A stretch of DNA of 64,000 nt from Candidatus Cardinium hertigii (GTDB lineage: Bacteria; Bacteroidota; Bacteroidia; Cytophagales; Amoebophilaceae): positions 372,001 through 436,000 of the forward strand of contig NZ_CP029619.1 in NCBI RefSeq assembly GCF_003176915.1, written 5' to 3'. Shown in pieces: positions 25,402 through 34,664 of this stretch. A model generated the notes under the pieces. That model was not told the DNA's origin. It ran no database searches and worked only from the letters and a program-made list of their open reading frames with translations. Positions within the stretch are counted from its first letter, which is position 1. The number at the start of each line of letters is the position of its first letter. The position numbers and the translations under genes were made by a program.

Positions 25402-26859
25402 ATGGAACTATTCAATAATCTGCCCTTTATAATGGTAATAGGGTTTCTGTTATTAACCCTAGTAGTAGGGCTCTATTACAGTAGGAAAGTAAAGACGTTA
25501 CGGGAATATGCAGTAGGAAATAAGGATTTTGCTACGGCTACGCTGGTGGCAACTATGTTGGCCACTAACTTTGGCGGAGGAGGTTTATTACGTAACGTGG
25601 AACAAACCTATGCAAAGGGACTTTTCTGGATACTATTTGGCTTATTTTCTTCTGCTATTGGTTTTTGGCTATTAACTCCTTTGATGTTGCGCATGGGGCC
25701 CTTTATGCAGCATCTTTCTTTAGCAGAAAGCATAGGGAATGCCTATGGTAGACTGCCTAGATTGGTTACTGCTTTGGTTTCCATTATTAGAAGCACTCTC
25801 GCAGTGGCTATGCAAATTATTGCTATTACCACAGCCATTGAGGTATGTATCAATTTAAGTGGTAGTGAAAACGAAAAGATGCTACAAGCTAGCATAACGG
25901 TACTAGCTACGCTTATACTTATCCTCTATTCCATGTTTGGTGGCATTCGTTCGGTTACCTTTACGGACGTATTACAGTTTATAACTTTTACGGCTATTAT
26001 TCCCTTGGTAGCCTGGTTTCTATTTAAGTCAACCAACAAATCAATGGTAGCGGTAGCTTCCATCTTGCAAAAAGAACCAAGATTTCAATTAAGTACTTGT
26101 TTGCATGCAGGTAAACTATTGGCAATAATTGCATTGTTTCTAACCAGTTTAGCTTCTAATATAACACCCACTACTATACAGCGGATCTATATGGCTTCTA
26201 GTCCTATGCAGGCTAGAAAATTATTTGTATATGCTGGTTTTTTCAGTCTAATAATAACAGGTTCTATAACTTTAATAGCACTTTTACTTTTTGTTAAAGC
26301 GCCAACATTATCAGTAGCTGAAATTTGGCCCCATATATTTACAAACATTCCCTCTATTTTTAAAGGACTCGTTGCCATTAGTTTATTAGCGATGGCCATG
26401 TCTACGGCTGATTCTAAGTTAAATACTTGTGCTGTCCTGGTAAGCCATGATATCGTAGGTAGCATACAAGCTACCAAAGGGATAGCAGATAAGCATAAGC
26501 TTGGCTTGGCGAGATTAACTGTTTTAACAATGGGCATCCATGCTATGTTATTGGTCTTTCAAAGAAGGGATTTGCTTTCCTTATTGATGTTTGGTTTTGA
26601 TGTTTCTGTTCCCATCATAACAGCTCCTTTTCTCTTGGCTGTGTATGGTTTTCGTAGCAGTTCCCGTACAGCGTTAATAGGAATGGCTACTGGGATATTA
26701 GCTATTTTTGCTTGGAACCGTTGGATTCAACCCATGGCTGGTATCAATGGCGCTTTCCCCTGTATGCTAGCCAACGGTCTGGCGATGCTACTTGCCCACT
26801 ACCTGTTGCCGCAACCAGCAGGAACCGGCTGGGTAGCTCCTGATAAAATGTACCAATGA
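25402..26859 (+). CDS. SLC5-type sodium:solute symporter, stand-alone
   Basis: A 485-aa protein with only the symporter part of the array family: about 13 helices, the GNKDFATATLVATMLATNFGG first-helix region, and AMAMSTADSKLN at the TM8 sodium site. It ends right after GTGWVAPDKMYQ, exactly where its neighbours run on into the extra membrane and signalling domains. Its core is closest to copies 3 and 4 (shared GGGLLR.VEQT segment). The substrate is unknown; PutP/SGLT relatives carry amino acids, sugars or carboxylates. It could be an ancestral form or a deletion product. Confidence 0.88.
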   Translation: MELFNNLPFIMVIGFLLLTLVVGLYYSRKVKTLREYAVGNKDFATATLVATMLATNFGGGGLLRNVEQTYAKGLFWILFGLFSSAIGFWLLTPLMLRMGPFMQHLSLAESIGNAYGRLPRLVTALVSIIRSTLAVAMQIIAITTAIEVCINLSGSENEKMLQASITVLATLILILYSMFGGIRSVTFTDVLQFITFTAIIPLVAWFLFKSTNKSMVAVASILQKEPRFQLSTCLHAGKLLAIIALFLTSLASNITPTTIQRIYMASSPMQARKLFVYAGFFSLIITGSITLIALLLFVKAPTLSVAEIWPHIFTNIPSIFKGLVAISLLAMAMSTADSKLNTCAVLVSHDIVGSIQATKGIADKHKLGLARLTVLTMGIHAMLLVFQRRDLLSLLMFGFDVSVPIITAPFLLAVYGFRSSSRTALIGMATGILAIFAWNRWIQPMAGINGAFPCMLANGLAMLLAHYLLPQPAGTGWVAPDKMYQ

Positions 26860-27074
26860 ACTTTTAGCTCCTTTACCTTTATTTTTCACCAGAAAAACTA
26901 TAATACTATTGTATCACTTTATTACACAATTTTGGTACATAAGCATAAAATATTTGGATTTGTAGCATTATATGTTGTATACTTAGTATGCGGCTGCATA
27001 CAGCTGCTGTTGTTATAACAGGTTAAAGCCTATATGGTTTTACGAATAATCTATTAAGAATTAGATGCATCACA

Positions 27075-30000
27075 ATGATACTATGTAACAATGTACCATT
27101 TGTAATGGTAGCGTTTTTCTTGCTATTAACTTTAATAGTAGGCCTTTATTACAGTAGAAAAGCAACTACTTTTCGGGAATATGCCATAGGAAATAAACAA
27201 TTTGCTACAGCTACGTTAGTGGCAACTACATTAGCCACTGCTTTTGGAGGAGGAGTATTGGTGTCTACCGTAGAACAGGTTCATAAACTTGGTTTGTATT
27301 ATATATGTTATTTACCTATAACAAATAGTATTAGTCTTTGGATCATTAGCTTACTAGCTGTCCGTATGGGGCCGTTTATGGAAAACCTTTCTTTACCAGA
27401 AACTATCGGTGATGTATATGGTAAGTACCCAAGAGTTATTACAGCCCTTGCTAGCATTGGCGCTTCTGTTGCTAGTCTTGCTACGCAAATTATTGTAATG
27501 TCCCAAACAATCAGTATGTGTGTAGACTTCTTAAATTTCCACATTGTTACCGTTTTTGCAACATTAACACTTGTTTTTTATTCTAGCTTTGGAGGGATTC
27601 GTGCCGTTACCTTTACGGATGTAATGCAATTTATAACCTTTACTATAATTATACCCCTGTTGGCTTTGTTTATGTTACATAAAGTTAACAAGCCAGTGGT
27701 AGAAATTATTTCCTGCTTACAAAGAAAAGAAAAGTTTCAGTTTAGTAACGTATTCCATTTTGATATTAAACTAGTGGCAATGATCACATTGATTTTATCA
27801 AACATAATGTCTTGGATAGAACCAACCACTATGCAAAAAGTATATATGTCTTCCGGCCCTATCCAAGCAAGAAAAGTTTTTGAGTATGCTAGTTTTTTTA
27901 GTTTTATTATAATGGGGTTCATCATTTTGATTGGGCTATTTATTTTTGTTGTGTCACCAGAATTGCCGGTAACAGGTATTTGGGATTTCATAATGGTCAA
28001 CATTCCCTCTTTTTTAAAAGGATTTGTTTGTATCAGTTTGTTCGCTATGACGATGTCAACGGCTGATTCTGAACTAAGTACTTGTTCTGTTATGATTAGC
28101 CATGATATTTTAGAGAGTTTACGGAATGTAAAGGGAACTTCTTATACCAAGAGAGTTTGGGTGGCTAGACTCACCACTGTAATTTTAGGTTTATCTGCTA
28201 TGTTTTTAGCGTTTAAGTATAATGATTTATTAGAGCTATTATTTTTAGTTTTTGATTTTTCTGTACCTATTGTAACAGCTCCTTTTATATTAATTATTTT
28301 TGGATTTAGAGGAACATCCCGTACAGCCTTAATAGGTATGGCTACTGGCATATTAGCTATTTTATCTTGGAATCACTGGATTAAACCAATGACTGCTATA
28401 GATGGTGCTTTCTTTTGCATGCTGGCCAACGGTTTAGCCATGCTAGCAGCCCACTACCTATTGCCGCACCCAGCAGGAACCGGCTGGGTGCCTCCTGATA
28501 AAATTTATCTACAAAAGCAACAAGAAAAGAAAAGAATTGCGAAGCGTAATAAAAAAGAACGTGCCATTTTTTTTACAAAAGAAAATTTAGCCAAGCTGAA
28601 ACCCAGTGCCATTACATTGGTATTAGTAGGGATTTATTTGGTTGTATCTAGTTTAGTTAGCATCTGTTATTACAACGCGCAAACAAAGACAGTATGGGCA
28701 TGTATTCCCTTTTTTATGTTAGGGGTTGCTTATATAGGCTATGTAGCCTTCTTTGCTAACAAAATCCCAGATGGGGCAATAGGAAAATATTGGTTTATAA
28801 GTGTATTAGTTGGATTCCCGCTCCATCTCCTCCTTAGCTGTTGTCTTTGCGAAACACTTTTAGTCCCCTTTATTTTATTTTTTACCCATGGAACAGTTCT
28901 ATTGTGGACACTTCCGTTCTATTGGAGCCTAAGAGCGCTAGCTATTACGACAGGGGGTATACTAATAGCTATTTGCTGTTGTAAAGCAACGGTAGTATGG
29001 CCTGATCCTATGATAGTATTGCCTTTGGTAGGAGTGGGCTCATTTCTAGTAATGTCAGTTGTGTATTTTAAAAAACAAAATAGAATTCAGCAGGAACGGG
29101 TAGCCTATTTCCTGCAGAAACAAGCTACACAAGAAGCCTATGAACTAAAAAAATTAGCCTATAGTGAAGAACTCCCTACTGCTTCCCCCCAAAATACCTT
29201 AGCCCAAGAGGGAACTATTTTAGAAAAAGCCATCCAAAATGTTACGCAATCTATTGCCTTTGTAGATAGTACCACTCCCTTCCTTAAGGAAGACTTCCAA
29301 AGCATCATCGATAAATTTGCAGGATGGGCTTACTATTTTAGATCACGAGCCAAACGCCAAGACCAGCTTCTTTTACAACCGACTGCTATCCCATTAGAAG
29401 CGCTTATCGATGCAGGAGAGGTAGCCTACCAAAAAGAAAAAGGTTACTTACCTGGTTTATGGGTAGAGGAAGTCGTAAATATACCCGATACCATGCTAGG
29501 CGATAGGGAGCAGTTGGTACGGCTTCTCTTCCTGGCTCTTAACCATGTAAGGCAATCCAGCGCTTCCTTTCGTTCCCCTATTACGCTACAGCTGCAACTT
29601 ACCCAATTGCGCTACAAAAAGAGAGAACCGCTTGAAGCGGATGGAGATCCTGATTGTATCTCTTTTCCTGCGTTGGCGCTAATATTGTGTGTTGGAGAAA
29701 AAAGCATGCCTACCCTACAAGCAGTATATGACGTAGAAGACGCTTCCACTACCCAACCAATGGATCCTTTTGTATCTCCGCAAATGGTAAACCTTCGCAA
29801 AGAAAATTTAGCATCGATTGTGCATGCGCACTATGGGCTTCTGTTGTTGCCGCATGCAGAACAATTGGTCTGCCTACTCCCGCTGGATGTGTCCCAAGTA
29901 AGAGAGGAGATGCTAGCACTTTCCTTACCGAGGGAAGCGGGTACGCAGGAGGAAGACTCTATTACGCCCCATGAAAAGACTGCATCATTAGCAAGATTGT

Positions 30001-30602
30001 CGTCGTTTCATGATTGGATTCCTTCCTTTGAAAGTATAGATCCTTTCCTTATTGCAGAGATATTGCTTTTACTGCGGCGTTGCTATGGATTTAAACGGCA
30101 TGCATCGGGTCAGCTTTTTTATGTACGTGCCGTAGGGATTGCTGAGTGGGTAGCTGCCTGGACAGATGGCCATGCTAAACTGGTTTATGCGACGCTACTG
30201 TATGATTTGGTCCGCTATACCCGCTTGCCGCTTTCCTATATCAAAGCCAATTACCACCTAATCGTTTACTGCTTTGTAGAAAATACAATCGCTATCGATA
30301 GCCGGAAGCGTTTAGAGGAATCGCTGCTGGCTATTGCCAACCGCTTGAAGGAATCCTTGCAAAAAGAGCATATTTCTGTACTCTATGTGAAGCTGGCAGA
30401 GCGGCTATACGATTTAAAACAGGCTTCCGGATACAAAGATCCTACCATTGTACAAGCCATGGCCAAAGAAAGTTTAACCATTGACGTGGAGCTGGCCCAG
30501 CGCTATGGAGAACCAGGTATGGCTATTCTTTTGAAGCACGCAGCTGAGGAAGCATTGGCTGGTGCTAAGCCTACAGAACCTGAAGAAGGGATGAATCCTT
30601 GA
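27075..30602 (+). CDS. Array copy 1: symporter - kinase-like - HD-like fusion
   Basis: 1175 aa. Residues 1-470 are the SLC5 symporter, with TMSTADSELS at the sodium site. About 510-665 holds extra helices of the ITLVLVGIYL type followed by the DPMIVLPLVGVG type. About 670-970 is kinase-like, with LGDREQLVRLLFLALNH at the N-box position and IVHAHYGLLLL at the final ATPase motif, and no phospho-acceptor His. About 990-1150 is an HD-like domain without catalytic residues: LFYVR replaces YYTHP, Y1043-D1044 replaces HD, RY replaces ED and AERLYDL replaces ADRLHNM (E1109). The leader differs from the other copies and lacks the paired CTATAG boxes. The core is most like copy 6 although the tails differ. 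Confidence 0.88.
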   Translation: MILCNNVPFVMVAFFLLLTLIVGLYYSRKATTFREYAIGNKQFATATLVATTLATAFGGGVLVSTVEQVHKLGLYYICYLPITNSISLWIISLLAVRMGPFMENLSLPETIGDVYGKYPRVITALASIGASVASLATQIIVMSQTISMCVDFLNFHIVTVFATLTLVFYSSFGGIRAVTFTDVMQFITFTIIIPLLALFMLHKVNKPVVEIISCLQRKEKFQFSNVFHFDIKLVAMITLILSNIMSWIEPTTMQKVYMSSGPIQARKVFEYASFFSFIIMGFIILIGLFIFVVSPELPVTGIWDFIMVNIPSFLKGFVCISLFAMTMSTADSELSTCSVMISHDILESLRNVKGTSYTKRVWVARLTTVILGLSAMFLAFKYNDLLELLFLVFDFSVPIVTAPFILIIFGFRGTSRTALIGMATGILAILSWNHWIKPMTAIDGAFFCMLANGLAMLAAHYLLPHPAGTGWVPPDKIYLQKQQEKKRIAKRNKKERAIFFTKENLAKLKPSAITLVLVGIYLVVSSLVSICYYNAQTKTVWACIPFFMLGVAYIGYVAFFANKIPDGAIGKYWFISVLVGFPLHLLLSCCLCETLLVPFILFFTHGTVLLWTLPFYWSLRALAITTGGILIAICCCKATVVWPDPMIVLPLVGVGSFLVMSVVYFKKQNRIQQERVAYFLQKQATQEAYELKKLAYSEELPTASPQNTLAQEGTILEKAIQNVTQSIAFVDSTTPFLKEDFQSIIDKFAGWAYYFRSRAKRQDQLLLQPTAIPLEALIDAGEVAYQKEKGYLPGLWVEEVVNIPDTMLGDREQLVRLLFLALNHVRQSSASFRSPITLQLQLTQLRYKKREPLEADGDPDCISFPALALILCVGEKSMPTLQAVYDVEDASTTQPMDPFVSPQMVNLRKENLASIVHAHYGLLLLPHAEQLVCLLPLDVSQVREEMLALSLPREAGTQEEDSITPHEKTASLARLSSFHDWIPSFESIDPFLIAEILLLLRRCYGFKRHASGQLFYVRAVGIAEWVAAWTDGHAKLVYATLLYDLVRYTRLPLSYIKANYHLIVYCFVENTIAIDSRKRLEESLLAIANRLKESLQKEHISVLYVKLAERLYDLKQASGYKDPTIVQAMAKESLTIDVELAQRYGEPGMAILLKHAAEEALAGAKPTEPEEGMNP

Positions 30603-30813
30603 TGGCTTTTTAAGGTATATAATATATCTTATATTATAATAATTTCGGTCATGCTTTTTTACATTATTATTGTATAATACCATACAATTAATTAATGTGC
30701 ATTACCTGATGTAACGGCTAGTGTAGAAGGTTCTTTTTGAAACAATGTTGATACATAAATGTAAATCACTTGGTTTTATAGCTTTATATATTGTATACTT
30801 AGCTGTGGTTAAA

Positions 30814-30840
30814 CTATAGCTATTGTATCATAGGCTATAG
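30814..30840 (+). promoter_or_regulatory. Paired CTATAG boxes, copy 2
   Basis: CTATAG at 30814 and 30835, 21 bp apart, ending 25 bp before the start codon. TTGTATACTTAG lies about 20 bp upstream and is shared by all copies. It resembles a two-site operator. Confidence 0.55.
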
Positions 30841-30865
30841 CTGTACAAAACTAATTTTATTCATA

Positions 30866-33800
30866 ATGACACTATGCAATAATTTACCCCTTGTAATGGT
30901 AATGGCTTTTCTGCTACTGACCTTAGTAGTAGGATTGTATTACAGTAGGAAAGTAACCACTTTTCGAGAATATGCGGTAGGAAATAAGCAATTTGCTACG
31001 GCTACATTGATAGCGACCACATTGGCCACTGGTATAGGAGCTCCAGCATTAGTTTCCGTTGTAGAAGAGATCCATAGCCAAGGATTATGTTGGGTTATTG
31101 TGATGCCACTTTCTGCTTTTAGTTACTGGTTGATTAGGCCATTGGCATTTCGTATGGGACCATTTATGCAACATTTTTCTATAGCAGAAACATTAGGTAA
31201 TGTGTATGGTAGTAGTTTGCGGATTATTACAGCTTTGATCTGTATCTTGGCTTCTATTACTTATATCGCATTACAAATTAAAATCATGTCCATGGCTATT
31301 GGTACATGTATAAATAACATGGATATTTATTATACCAAGTATACTATTATAGGAGCTACTTCTGTACTTATTTTTTATGCAGTATGTGGTGGTATTCGAT
31401 CTGTTACCTTTACAGATATATTACAATTTGTCACTTTTACCAGTGTAATTCCTTTTTTAGCATGGTTTATGTTTGTAAAAACTGATAAATCAATATTTGA
31501 TATTATTCCTATTTTGCAGTGTCAACCAAAATTTCACATTAGTAGTGTGTTTACTTGGAGTAGCCAGCCCATAGCAATGATTTCATTGCTTTTAACTTGC
31601 TTCTTTTCTGCTGTTGAGCCACCTATTATGCAAAGAGTATATATGGCTTCTAGTCCTGCTCAAGCGAAAAAAGTATTTGGTTATTGTACTGTTTTCAGTT
31701 TTATTATATGCATCTTTATTGTTTTAATTGGTATTTTTACTTTTGTAGGTTCTCCTCAGTTACGAACTGAAAGAATTTGGCAGCATGTTATGCAACAGAT
31801 CCCCTTTGCTTTTAAAGGGTTTATAGCCATTAGCTTATTAGCCATGGCTATGTCTACAGCTGATTCTAATCTTAATAGCTGTTCGGTTATGCTTAGCCAT
31901 GATATCTTAGGGCCTATACAAAAAAGAACAGGTATAGTATTTTCTTTAAGTCCACTTTGGATTGCCAGATTAACAGTACTATTAGTAGGAATTTCTGCTA
32001 TGATTGTAGTCTTTCATTATGATAATGTATATGCATTAATGCTACTGGCAATAGATTGGTACATACCAATGGTACTTGCCCCTTATATTTTAGCCATTTT
32101 TGGGTTTCGCGGAACATCTCATACTGCTATCATTGGTATATGCATGGGTGCGTTCACTATTCTAGTTTGGAATCGATTAATTATACCTAAAACTGGTATA
32201 GAAGGTTCTTTTTTTTGCATGCTAGCCAACGGCTTAGCCATGCTAGCTGCCCATTACCTACTGCCCCAGCCAGCAGGAACTGGCTGGGTGCCTCCTGATA
32301 AGATCTACCAACAAAGACAGCAAGAAAAAGCAAGAATCAAAAGGCGTAGTAAACAAGAACGTGCCATTTTTTTTACAAAAGAAAATTTAGCCAAGCTGAA
32401 ACCCAATGCCATTACATTGGTATTAGTAGGGATTTACTTAATTGTATCTAGCTTAGTTAGCAGCTGTTATTACAACGCGCAAACAAAGACAGTATGGGCA
32501 TGTATTCCCTTTTTTATGTTAGGGGTTGGGTATATAGGCTATGTAGCCTTCTTTGCTAACAAAATCCCAGATGGGGCAATAGGAAAATATTGGTTTATAA
32601 GTGTATTAGTTGGATTCCCGCTCCATCTTCTCTTTAGCTGCTTCCTATGCAAAACACTTTTGGTTCCCTTTATTTTATTTTTTACCCATGGAACAGTTCT
32701 ATTATGGACACTTCCGTTCTATTGGAGCCTAAGAGGGCTAGCTATTACGGCAGGGGGTATGCTAGTAGTTATTTGCTGTTGTAAAGCAACGGTAGTATGG
32801 CCTCCTATTATACTATTATTGCCCATACTACCATTTGGTTTGCTGTTTTTGGTGGGTAATGTTTGGGCAAAAAACAGTATTGTACAAAAGGAATCCCGTA
32901 ATCTTTATTTCCTGCAGAAACAAGCTACACAAGAAGCCTATGAACTAAAAAAATTAGCCTATAGTGAAGAACTCCCTACTGCTTCTCCCCAAAATACCTT
33001 AGCCCAAGAGGGAACTATTTTAGAAAAAGCCATCCAAAATGTTACGCAATCTATTGCCTTTGTAGATAGTACCACTCCCTTCCTTAAGGAAGACTTCCAA
33101 AGCATCATCGATAAATTTGCAGAATGGGCCTACTATTTAAAGCAGCGGGCCAAACGCCAGGACCAGCTTCTTTTACAACCGACTGCTATCCCATTAGAAG
33201 CGCTTATCGATGCAGGAGAGGTAGCCTACCAAAAAGAAAAAGGTTGCTTACCTGGTTTATGGGTAGAGGAATTCGTAAATATGCCCGCTACGATGCTAGG
33301 CGATAGGGAGCAGTTGGTACGGCTTCTCTTCCTGGCTCTTAACCATGTAAGGCAATCCAGCGCTTCCTTTCGTTCCCCTATTACGCTACAGCTGCAGCCT
33401 ACCCAACTGCGCTACAAAAAGAGAGAACCGCTTGAAGCGGATGGAGATCCTGATTGTATCTCTTTTCCTGCGTTGGCGTTGGTAGTACATACAGAAAATA
33501 AACAGATCCCCCTGCCTATCTTACAAACCATATATGACGTGGAAGGTCCTGCCGTTACCCAACCGGTGGTTTCTGCCCTATCTCCGCAAAAGGTAAACCT
33601 ACACAAAGAAAAGTTAGCATCGATTGTGTATGCGCACTATGGGCTTTTGCTATGGCCCCATGCAGAGCAGCTGGTCTGCCTACTCCCGCTGGATGTGTCC
33701 CAAGTAAGAGAGGAAATGCTAGCGCTTTCCTTGCCAAGGGAAGCGGGTACGCAGGAGGAAGCCTCTATTACGCCCCATGAAAAGACCGCATCGTTAGCAA

Positions 33801-34408
33801 GATTGTCGTCGTTTCATGATTGGATTCCTTCCTTTGAAAGTATAGATCCTTTCCTTATTGCAGAGATACTGCTCTTATTAAGGCGCTGCTATGGATTTAA
33901 ACGGCATGCATCGGGGCAGCTTTTTTATGTACGTGCCGTAGGAATTGCTGAGTGGGTAGCTGCCTGGACAGATGGCCATGCTAAACTGGTTTATGCGACG
34001 CTACTGTATGATTTGGTCCGCTATACCCGCTTGCCGCTTTCCTATATCAAAGCCAATTATCATCTAATCGTTTACTGTTTTGTAGAAAATACAATTGCTA
34101 TCGATAGCCGGAAGCGTTTAGAGGAATCGCTGCTGGCTATTACCAACCGCTTGAAGGAATCCTTGCAAAAAGAACATATTTCTGTACTCTATGTGAAGCT
34201 GGCAGAGCGGCTATACGATTTAAAACAGGCTTCCGGTTACAAAGATCCTACCATTGTACAAGCCATGGCCAAAGAAAGTTTAACCATCGATGTGGAGCTG
34301 GCCCAGCGCTATGGAGAACCAGGCATGGCGATCCTCTTGAAGCAGGCAGCGGAGGAAGTATTGGCTGGTAATAAGCCTACAGAACCTGAAGGAGGGATGA
34401 AGCCTTGA
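30866..34408 (+). CDS. Array copy 2: symporter - kinase-like - HD-like fusion
   Basis: 1180 aa with the same domain order as copy 1. The transport core is distinct (VVEEIHSQGLCWVIVMPLSA, with ATLATGIGAPALV replacing the glycine-rich GGGG turn of other copies) and groups loosely with copy 5. The second block of extra helices is the PPIILLLPILPFG type with KNSIVQKESRN after it, and the kinase-like segment carries the VVHTENKQIPL variant, unlike copy 1. The HD-like domain is identical in its losses (LLYDLVRY, AERLYDL). Confidence 0.88.
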   Translation: MTLCNNLPLVMVMAFLLLTLVVGLYYSRKVTTFREYAVGNKQFATATLIATTLATGIGAPALVSVVEEIHSQGLCWVIVMPLSAFSYWLIRPLAFRMGPFMQHFSIAETLGNVYGSSLRIITALICILASITYIALQIKIMSMAIGTCINNMDIYYTKYTIIGATSVLIFYAVCGGIRSVTFTDILQFVTFTSVIPFLAWFMFVKTDKSIFDIIPILQCQPKFHISSVFTWSSQPIAMISLLLTCFFSAVEPPIMQRVYMASSPAQAKKVFGYCTVFSFIICIFIVLIGIFTFVGSPQLRTERIWQHVMQQIPFAFKGFIAISLLAMAMSTADSNLNSCSVMLSHDILGPIQKRTGIVFSLSPLWIARLTVLLVGISAMIVVFHYDNVYALMLLAIDWYIPMVLAPYILAIFGFRGTSHTAIIGICMGAFTILVWNRLIIPKTGIEGSFFCMLANGLAMLAAHYLLPQPAGTGWVPPDKIYQQRQQEKARIKRRSKQERAIFFTKENLAKLKPNAITLVLVGIYLIVSSLVSSCYYNAQTKTVWACIPFFMLGVGYIGYVAFFANKIPDGAIGKYWFISVLVGFPLHLLFSCFLCKTLLVPFILFFTHGTVLLWTLPFYWSLRGLAITAGGMLVVICCCKATVVWPPIILLLPILPFGLLFLVGNVWAKNSIVQKESRNLYFLQKQATQEAYELKKLAYSEELPTASPQNTLAQEGTILEKAIQNVTQSIAFVDSTTPFLKEDFQSIIDKFAEWAYYLKQRAKRQDQLLLQPTAIPLEALIDAGEVAYQKEKGCLPGLWVEEFVNMPATMLGDREQLVRLLFLALNHVRQSSASFRSPITLQLQPTQLRYKKREPLEADGDPDCISFPALALVVHTENKQIPLPILQTIYDVEGPAVTQPVVSALSPQKVNLHKEKLASIVYAHYGLLLWPHAEQLVCLLPLDVSQVREEMLALSLPREAGTQEEASITPHEKTASLARLSSFHDWIPSFESIDPFLIAEILLLLRRCYGFKRHASGQLFYVRAVGIAEWVAAWTDGHAKLVYATLLYDLVRYTRLPLSYIKANYHLIVYCFVENTIAIDSRKRLEESLLAITNRLKESLQKEHISVLYVKLAERLYDLKQASGYKDPTIVQAMAKESLTIDVELAQRYGEPGMAILLKQAAEEVLAGNKPTEPEGGMKP

Positions 34409-34607
34409 TGGCTTTTTAAGGTATATACCTTATATTATAATTTCGGTCATGCTTTTTTACATTATTATTGTATAATACCATACAATTAATGTGCATTACC
34501 TGATGTAACGGCTAGTGTAGAAGGTTCTTTTTGAAACAATATTGATACATAAATGTAAATCACTTGGTTTTATAGCTTTATATATTGTATACTTAGCTGT
34601 GGTTGAG

Positions 34608-34634
34608 CTATAGTTGTTGTATCATAGGCTATAG
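34608..34634 (+). promoter_or_regulatory. Paired CTATAG boxes, copy 3
   Basis: CTATAG at 34608 and 34629, 21 bp apart. Here the arms extend to AGCTATAG / CTATAGCT, giving an 8-bp inverted repeat. They end 30 bp before the start codon. Confidence 0.55.
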
Positions 34635-34664
34635 CTGTACAAAACTAATTTTTTGTTATTCACA

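Noticed and set aside
34653-34664. Upstream TTG start for array copy 3
   Set aside because: The conserved ATG at 34665 matches the starts of all sibling copies.
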